Source: Owenia fusiformis
Lineage: Eukaryota > Annelida > Polychaeta > Sabellida > Oweniidae
Assembly: GCA_903813345.2 (NCBI GenBank)
Contig: CAIIXF020000001.1
Span: 4,650,001-4,714,000 of the forward strand
Direction: 5' to 3'
Length of the DNA stretch: 64,000 nt
The position numbers were made by a program, and so were the translations under genes. The notes below the pieces were generated by a model. The model saw only the letters and a program-made list of their open reading frames with translations, did no database searches and was not told the DNA's origin. Positions 55,816 through 64,000 of the stretch are shown in pieces. Positions within the stretch are counted from its first letter, which is position 1. Every line of letters starts with the position of its first letter.

Positions 55816-58800
55816 TACATACTAATTATGGTTTTCTACTTAACTCGGAGCTTATATGTATTTTCGTAGATAAATTGTTTATTTGATATGATGGGAAAAT
55901 AATACTTTTGAATTATGGAAGCTGATGAAGGTTAATTCCCAAATGCCTCACATAATATGTATACCATGTGAATAATGACTTTGAAACCCAACCACTCTGA
56001 ATTTTCCGGAAAGCTGAATATGATTATATAGTTTAAGGTCACATATTTAGCAGTACTTCATTGCCGCTATTAATGAAATCTACTAGGATATAAATTTTTA
56101 TACTGGATCCCCATATCCACAGACAAAACATATACTAGTAAACATTCTGTGAACTTTGAATTTCAAAAAGGCAATTAACAAAAATAATTAAATTTAAATT
56201 TGGGCCAATCAATTTTTGATGACGTCATCAATAATGTCAATGTTTCATTCTATATACAGTAATAACTCAAGAATGTTGTCTTTCAATTCTTTACTATACA
56301 TTAACTTTCTTTTGATCAAGTGAAGATACATGCAATATTAGTTATTGATATTCTCTAAAATATATTGTATGTACGATACACAGCTGTATATTTGGTATTT
56401 GCCATTTATTATTTTACATTTCTCTCTATTTGTACAAATGGAATACAAATGTCACATGTTATTTTGAAAAGACAAAAATAAAATTAATCCTGATGCATCG
56501 AAGTAATGTTTTGACGTATAGACTAAAATCTGCCCAGTATGCATTAGTTTCGAATATAGACTATGGTGGAATTAGCTTCATTCGAATCTCGACAGACATG
56601 TGGAATATTTAACTCAGATGTATCAATGAATAGAGTCAATGAACCATATCGAACAGATCTTTTAGTGCTCTGATTACGTATAATTCATTAATATTTGTAC
56701 CCAACTTTACAGGATATATCATATGCAATACAGGAAATGTAAAGATGCACCCATGCTCACATCTAGCATATGGTATCCTTGGCAAAACCCCAAAATGCAC
56801 CAAATGAATAATTCAACATTATTGGAAAGAGCTTTATGTTACGTCAGGTTACACAAAAAAGTCTACGTTTAATGCAATCAAACAATATTGCCATTTCCCA
56901 AAATAATAATCAGATCTATATATAACAGTAACATTAACCCAAAGCAGAATTATCTTTTAAATTAAGTTGACTGTTAGCCTCTGGTATCGAATATCTGTCT
57001 TGTTATCATTCCCCCGCATTCAGTAATTCTTAAAAGTTTTGAACGATTTATAATGAAATAAATACAAAGCTGAAGGGATGATTTTGTTTTGACAAGAGCA
57101 TGTGTCTAAAAGAACCAATAGATTGCCCAGCTTTATATGGATGTATCCCCAATCGAACTCTTCAACTGACACACTGAAGCACATTATAAAACGTATATTA
57201 GTTTGATAACATCCCAGAGGGCATCTCGGATGATTGTAACGAATAAAATAAAATACTGCCCGAAGCATTGCTAAGACGGCCAAGACATCCTAATAAAGTC
57301 AACTGAAATTTCCTGATTTGAAATAATAAATGTTATTTATCTAAAATATAGCCTGAAACACGGACATTTTCCAATTCAAGTTAACGTGTTTATTGTTTCG
57401 CAGCTATTGTTATAATATGGTTCATTCCATTGACAACAGATGTCCAATTTGTATGTATAAACTGTTTGTGGTAGTGTTCTATAAATCAACCTAAAGGCCT
57501 TATCAACAATTACCATATGTGAATCGATTGTGATCTTCAGTTGGATTGGATGAACTTGTTTTTCTCATTAAATCCGAATATGTAACTGGTAACGTACACG
57601 TGACTTCAAATATCACTTACCATCAACTCATCCTGAAAATATATTCCTTAAATAGGAATAATTCTAGGTTACGCAAAAATTATTACTTTTCATATCATAC
57701 TTTTTGTAAGTTGTAATAAACTCTTCTTCGGTTGAGATCTTTCTCTGTAGCTATATTACTAATACAAGCCCATTGTGTGATATAATCCGGTCATATTATA
57801 CCATACCCCTAAAACGTAGTACTACGAGTCCAGTAGCTAATTCATTGAATGAATAATTGATACCAACACTGTAACTCACGAATGGAAGAACTGAATTTCT
57901 AATGTTAACCTGGATATCATTTGAATGTGTGACTAATACATATAAAATAGGATGAACCGCCAAAACGATTATATGATTACAAGCAAAATGAGTCAGATGT
58001 CTACTAGTCATCAGTATTCATAAAAATGCCGACTCGGAGCCTACTTTAGGTACACAAAGCTTTCTTTTGAAGATTCGAAATCTAACTATTAATAAGCGTA
58101 AAAATTTCACTGTCATTTGACATATTTAACATATCCAGATTTCATTTTATACAATGGTCTGCAGAATAAGAGGAAATATGCATATATTGTATGATGAGAC
58201 TATCAAGATAATGATTAACACAGTACAACCTTTCAAACAGTACAACCTTTCAAAGTTACTACAGCAAAACTACAGTGTAACTTTACTTATGCATGATGTC
58301 AATCTACATACCAACTAAGGCGACATATAGAGGAGTTTGCAGGGTCTGTCCTTTGTAGAGTTCTAAAACGGACCCCTGATAGCGATCCTATACTCACAAT
58401 TCGTAAAAAGGATATTTACCATGTAAACCCCTACCTCCAAGAGGTCTCGAGTCCTTAGAAGACCTTGCGTTTTGTGATTGACCCCGCAACGTAAAAAATC
58501 CCCACATCGTGTCTGAAAGACTCGTTAACCACCTCACAACGTTGCTCTCGTAAGTGCAGTGTGTCTGTTTCAATGGGACGTATATATACACTACCAAACC
58601 AGTATATAATATAAATAAATACAAATGTAACGTCTAATTAGTGTAGTTTTTAGGGTAGTTTTTGGGGATACACTTAAGATTTCAGTTGTAAGAAAAATAT
58701 CAAACGCAGCAATTGAGGTACCATTGCTGAATATCCAAACAATTACAGAAGATAACGGAACCAATTATAAAACTCAAGGATAATATTACTGAAGATTAAA

Positions 58801-61800
58801 GACTATATTGATTTGTTTCAGGATATGTGAAGGGGCCCTACATGATACAGGCAATAGATCTAAATTCAAACAATTGATCCAGATCACCTCTACATTACCC
58901 GATGATAATTTAGTATATATTTGTGCTATTACAATTAGATTTTCAATTTGGTATAAAGTGTTCGTACTGTTTTGTCTGACATAGTCGTGAAGACAACATT
59001 ATTAATTCTAACTATTATCGATATCGTTATTCTAGATGCCTTAGATAAATAGACATACTTTCTATTTTCAGTTGTTTTATCTTTTCTAATATTGCAATAA
59101 AACAGAGATCATCATTATTAAGTATGTGTCTGGCCAATCAATAAAGCAATAAATACTTCTGGTAATGAGAAGTGGCTTGATAGTTATTGAGGTTAATTCA
59201 ATGCTGGGATAACTATTTCATGATTTTTACTCAGCGATGCATGCAACAAATAAAACACTGGTTTATTGGGCCAATATAATAATGGGGCAAAAATGCTATG
59301 TTTCCATTCTGATTTAACAGATTCCCTCTTTATCCATCCTACAAGATAGGACGTCACTGATATACAGCAGCTATGTGCATGTGGAAAGAAGTGAAATACT
59401 CTTGGACCAAAGATGTTTTTATCTAATACATAAGAGTATATTCCAAGGGATCAGCTGTGGATCCCATAATGCAGTATTTCTAGATATAAAAATATTTTTG
59501 CTATGTTTGGTGGGTTACGTTACGCACGTTATATTACGTAACGGTAAACTCTTCATATTGTAATCAGAATTCATTAAAATCAAAAATGCACTCATAACCC
59601 CACCAAGCCATATCAACTTAAGCTAACAATATCAACCTGTGTATGTAGCACAGAAAGCAGAAATAAACAGATTTGAAGAATATTCTTATTACATTCCAAC
59701 GTTGATAGATAATCAGTCATAGATCCACCCTACTTAACACCGTTGTTACCGAGCTGGACCAAATTAATTGCATCTGTCTAACGAAATGCGTACATAGGGA
59801 TTCGGTTGAATTGTTATTCTTACCACATACTCACAATGAAATTAAGTTGAAACCAATATTGCCTTGCATACGGGATTATCTAACATTATCCCACTCAAAT
59901 ATATATCCTCCATGTTATAACTAGCGTCTAACAATTTCTTATGCGATCCCACTGGTACACGGAGATCTTTATAAATACTTAGAATGTCTCTAATGCTAAT
60001 ACAATCCCTCTAGGGTTTACAAGATAATGCAAAGCAACTTTTCTGGTCGGAACATTAATCCTTACCTGACAACATCAATTTAATGGCTGGTTGCAGCAAA
60101 TGTATGCAGTATTCAAAGCAAGGCTGAGAAATATAAAATGATCATACATTTATCATTATCAGGTTACACGATTCAATCATTTGCTGATTACTATATCGCA
60201 TTTCAGAATTATATATTTTTTATATTTTTCTGTTTTTGGATTTCTGTTTTTAGTCTAATGGATTATATATTCCTTTAAGTGTCTTTACATAGAACTGATT
60301 CCAATTTCAACTTTTCCTTGCCTAATATGTTTCATATCTTTGTGTAACATCCCTAACTCTGTAATTGGTGGTATATTATCATCCACAAACAAATGGACAA
60401 GCGGAAAACATAAACTATGATTCTCTAAACATGTCTTGAAGAGTAGATTTGACAATTATCTAAAAGCAGAGTTAAATGTAATTTAAGAACATAAATAAAC
60501 AATAAAACCCAATGCAACATCTACTGAAAATACAAAATCGAAACCTTTTAGATAGATCATTATGTAATGATCAATTCCCATAAATCATTTGATTTTGAGT
60601 TCATTTAATGGACATGGAAATTAAATTAAATTAAATGTTAAACTTCATAAACTAACTACCATTTGCATTCGTTTGACTCGCCATCGCCTTCATCATTAGT
60701 TAAGGACTCAACTCTGTGTTCACTACTCAGGATACAAAACTGATACCTCGTGGTTTTAAGACCAGCAAACGCATACTCTTGGATTTGATCATTACAATAC
60801 AAAAATATACATATGAATACAAACTCTGCGATGATGCATATCACCGAGTTCATTATGTACGAAACTGGTTTATTTTACATTTAACTAAATGTGCATTGAT
60901 ATTTGTGTTTGGTACTTATTTCATAAAGACTATTCCAGGGAAATATTTTTCATGCTCCTGGTTTTGAAATCATTGCGTATAGATTTAATATGATGTTTCC
61001 CATAACCCTCGAGTTGAAGATCATTATTATTAGAGACTGAACTCGTTGAGATTATAAACTAAATGGTCCCAGATCAGAGTCAATATTTAAATAAGTGTAA
61101 ATAATAAAGTGTCTCTTTGCAGCTATATTCGTTGCCATGATCTTCAATCATACTTATACAGTGTAAATATATAGTTATAATAACCTCGATGGGGTTCTAG
61201 CAGTTACCATTGTTCCTATTGAATCAGATCATGTCAATACAGAGCAACTCCACTACAACCCTATGAATAAATGATGACCACAGCAACAGCTTGGTCCGAT
61301 GCTAAAATCTCAAATACGATCATGCAATTTTCCTGAATTATGAATTAACAAGTATGCAGTATTGTTTATGACTCCCAGAGTACTATAAATATAAAATTAG
61401 TCATGCGCATGGTATATACATGTCTTATCTATTTTACTCTATGGCCCTCTATGTATGCTACCATTGCATTTTGCACTGTTGCATTTCTTCCAGAGAGGAT
61501 CCCTTTGTAGAAATCAATCATAACTAGCCTAAATGAAAGCAATAACAATCATTCCCCCAACAAACAACGTCATTCAGGCACAACGAATGATTGTGATATA
61601 AGAACAAATATTGAAAAAGCAAATGGCGTATAGCCCTTTGGGATGAGAATTAACTAACTCTATAACGTTTTATACGAAGGTATTAGCATCGAGCCTCTAA
61701 GAAAAATCAATCTGGAGGAATCAATTGCAATTGGTGGATTAGCCGCGAGGAGTACGTCACTTGTAGAGTCAGATAGATAAATCTAGCACTCAGTCAATAC

Positions 61801-62052
61801 TCAATTTCCTGATTAGTAGAAACACCAAGCGTGGGGAATGATCTCTTGATTCCAACTTGATGGAGATGGTGGATTGAACCTCATACACCGGATTCAGTAG
61901 TAAAACGCAACATGTAATATTATCCTATCTGGACAACTAGTTGTTAATTTTGCTAACTTCACTGTTTCAATATAATGTGCCTTGGTACATTTAGGCTAAT
62001 TAGAATTAAGAGTATGATTTAAAGATGATATGCTTCATTGAAGAGCATACCA
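55816..62052. other. Intergenic DNA, 6 kb
   Basis: No supported gene, RNA or clear repeat. A minus-strand frame at 60656-60853 starts with a hydrophobic stretch but lacks a convincing donor or domain. Other short frames look random. Confidence 0.4.
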
Positions 62053-62125
62053 TGGGGAGTAAGTCATCCCTCCCTCTTTTATTCTCTATATTAGAATATT
62101 AGACGAGAAGGGATGGCTTACTCCA
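62053..62125. repeat. Small imperfect hairpin
   Basis: 'tggggagtaagtcatccc' pairs with 'ggatggcttactcca' across about 40 bases of AT-rich loop. Confidence 0.5.
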
Positions 62126-62637
62126 CATTGGGCATACAATGAAAATATAACTTTTCTTACCCATCTAATTATTTAATGATTTTATCATGTTGTTTATAGT
62201 GTGCCATTTCAGCAATTTCTGAAAGTACAATTTAAAAGATCAAATAAGATCGGTATTTCGTCGAAGTTTAACTGCTGCATTGATGAATCAGTTCCGCACT
62301 CACTAGGACTATGTTATACGATTTTGTGACATTTTGTATGCAATCGCATGGACTGAACGCCTATAAACTTGATATATAATACATTAGAGAAATCATTGGT
62401 TGGATATACAGAAGTGCTCTGAGAGCCATCCATCATATCAGTTTAGCTGTTCATCTAAGGGAAGTGAAGCGTTGCAAAGTTTAGTGGCTGCTTTACTGAA
62501 CATTGATATATTTTATTTGAAATTGATAAATATCATTTGCGATAAAGACATTTCTTGTATGGTAAAAACTGATATAACAGTATGAGCTTATCATCAATAG
62601 ATCAAATATGATTTGCAGCCCGATGACCAATTCGTTA

Positions 62638-62815
62638 TAAAGGATTGGTATCGATATGGAGAACTGAATTCAGCAATGTTTTTCTTTTAAACCAATTGCT
62701 GAAAATATTCTTTGAAAAAACACGATCCTTTATGTAATGTTGACTGATTGACAGCAATTTAATGCGAAAATAATTCATACATATTTTACGTAACTGTTTT
62801 TTGTGCCTTTTTTTG
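62638..62815. mobile_element. Partial relative of the 6128-6817 MITE
   Basis: 'aaaggattggtatcgatatggagaact' style sequence (shared part: ggtatcgatatggagaact) and the following 'atgtaatgttgactgattgac' region (in part) match 6128-6260. The right end is missing, replaced by the minisatellite. Confidence 0.65.
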
Positions 62816-62822
62816 TTGTTAT

Positions 62823-63425
62823 TGTTCGAGTCTCCATTTCAATTGAATTTTGAACTGATGAAATTATAAATAATAGGTCAAATATTATTCGTTGTTTGAG
62901 TCTCCATTTACATTTGAATTTTGAACTGATGAAATTAAACATAATGGGTCAAATATTATTTGTTGTTTGAGTCTCCATTTACACTTGAATTTTGAACTGA
63001 TGAAATTATACATCATAATGGGTCAAATATTATTCGATGTTTGAGTCTCCATTTACATTTGAATTTTGAATGAGTCTCCATTTACATTTGAATTTTGAAC
63101 TGATGAAATTATAAATAATAGGTCAAATATTATTCGTTGTTTGAGTCTCCATTTACATTTGAAATTTGAACTGATGAAATTAAACATAATCGGTCAAATA
63201 TTATTCGTTGTTTGAGTTTCCATTTACATTTGAATTTTGAACTGATGAAATTACAAATAATGGGTCAAATATTATTCGTTGTTTGAGTCTTCATTTACAT
63301 TTGAATCTTGAACTGATGAAATAACCCATTTGGGTTATCTATCTTACATTTGAATTTTGAACTGATGAAGTTATACATTGGGTCAAATATTATTCGCTGT
63401 TTGAATCTTCCTTTACATTATCAAT
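62823..63425. repeat. Minisatellite, ~71 bp unit, about eight to nine copies
   Basis: 'gagtctccattt' recurs at about 62828, 62898, 62969, 63043, 63072, 63143, 63214 and 63285. Spacing is 70-74, with one truncated unit of 29. Each unit continues 'gaattttgaactgatgaaat' and 'ggtcaaatattattcg'. The last unit is diverged and includes an 'aacccatttgggtt' palindrome. Confidence 0.85.
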
Positions 63426-63429
63426 TTAA

Positions 63430-63910
63430 CTGATGTATTTATACAGTGCGTATCAAAAAACAAACAAATAGTTTTCTTAGAAAAGCATAAAACCAGTGTA
63501 ACAGCATTGATTTCATTCAATGTACCATAAAGCCACGTGTCTCCTCTTTCCAGGTATGTTATTTATTGACATTGGGTCATGGTTGGGCGAGTAATTATTC
63601 CTTTAGCAAAGTGGGCCAAAATTAGTTTTGGACCAAGTTATAAATATTGCGAAAGTCAGTGCACGTGGCCAGGTGCTATTGGAAGAAAACATAAAACCAG
63701 TGGTGACTCCATCCTTTTCATTCAATGAACCACAAAGCCACATTTCTTTGCAATGGTATGTCATTCATTTACATGTGTTCATGGTTGGTTCAAATAATCA
63801 CTGCTCTCGCAAAGTGGGGCAAAACCAGCTCGGGACCAAGTTTAAAACATTTCAAAAGTCAGCAGTGCATAGTGCATAGGGGCTATTTGAAGAAGATGTG
63901 GCAGGCGTGA
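63430..63910. repeat. Two-copy direct repeat of ~200-220 bp
   Basis: Ordered blocks occur twice: 'cataaaaccagtg', 'tcattcaatg', 'cacaaagccac', 'ggtatgt-att-att', 'catggttgg', 'aaagtgggcaaaa'-type and 'gggaccaagtt'. First copy about 63480-63660, second about 63685-63860. Open frames in it are not conserved between units. Confidence 0.6.
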
Positions 63911-64000
63911 CATAGACAGTTAAGTTTTCATACTCATACTCTTACAAGAATACATCCTATACCCCCTCCAAATTGCAACACACAAAGATGCGCTCATCTC

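Noticed and set aside
60656-60853. 65-codon minus-strand frame with a hydrophobic N terminus, considered as an alternative first exon of the receptor
   Set aside because: No good donor follows, no similarity to receptor heads, and a proper signal-peptide exon exists at 53654-53748.
62823-63425. CRISPR-like regular repeat array
   Set aside because: Units are contiguous ~71 bp tandem copies without unique spacers, in an animal genome.

Overview
This window is a stretch of intron-rich, AT-rich animal nuclear DNA, very full of transposable elements. It is not bacterial: every host gene is split into exons with GT..AG junctions and matching phases. A fukutin gene, a glycine-receptor-type chloride channel gene, CR1/Jockey-group retrotransposon debris, a Helentron and many MITEs together suggest a marine invertebrate, perhaps an invertebrate deuterostome (echinoderm, hemichordate or cephalochordate). 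The species cannot be fixed from the sequence alone.

Layout. (1) 1-8.8 kb: exons 2-6 of a first fukutin (FKTN) copy on the plus strand; its exon 1 would lie left of the window. (2) 8.8-24 kb: a 5'-truncated non-LTR retrotransposon on the minus strand, split by a 12.2 kb Helentron (an endonuclease-bearing Helitron). The Helentron carries a 2050-codon Rep/helicase/endonuclease frame and upstream coding exons. Removing it rejoins the retrotransposon frame exactly between two T residues. (3) 25-30.2 kb: another retrotransposon split by a 4600 bp MULE-like element with a 9 bp target duplication, which itself holds three further levels of nested elements. (4) 30.8-39.8 kb: a second FKTN copy with its membrane-anchor exon. 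A mariner-type MITE sits inside the 5' splice site of that exon. (5) 44.2-53.7 kb, minus strand: a glycine-receptor-like gene. One set of N-terminal exons is followed by two tandem, phase-compatible C-terminal cassettes, each supplying loop C, TM1-TM4 and its own stop codon. (6) 53.8-64 kb: intergenic DNA with MITEs and a 71 bp minisatellite.

The two FKTN copies come from a segmental duplication (about 2246-8727 and 36888-41797). Insertions present in only one copy date several MITEs to after the duplication. FKTN copy 2 and the receptor gene converge tail to tail. The most notable items are the shared-head/alternative-tail receptor gene, the transposon sitting in a splice donor, the Helentron whose excision restores a host reading frame, and its 21-residue repeat domain with an A-Bn-C order. 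All gene models here are read by eye; no transcript evidence was available.
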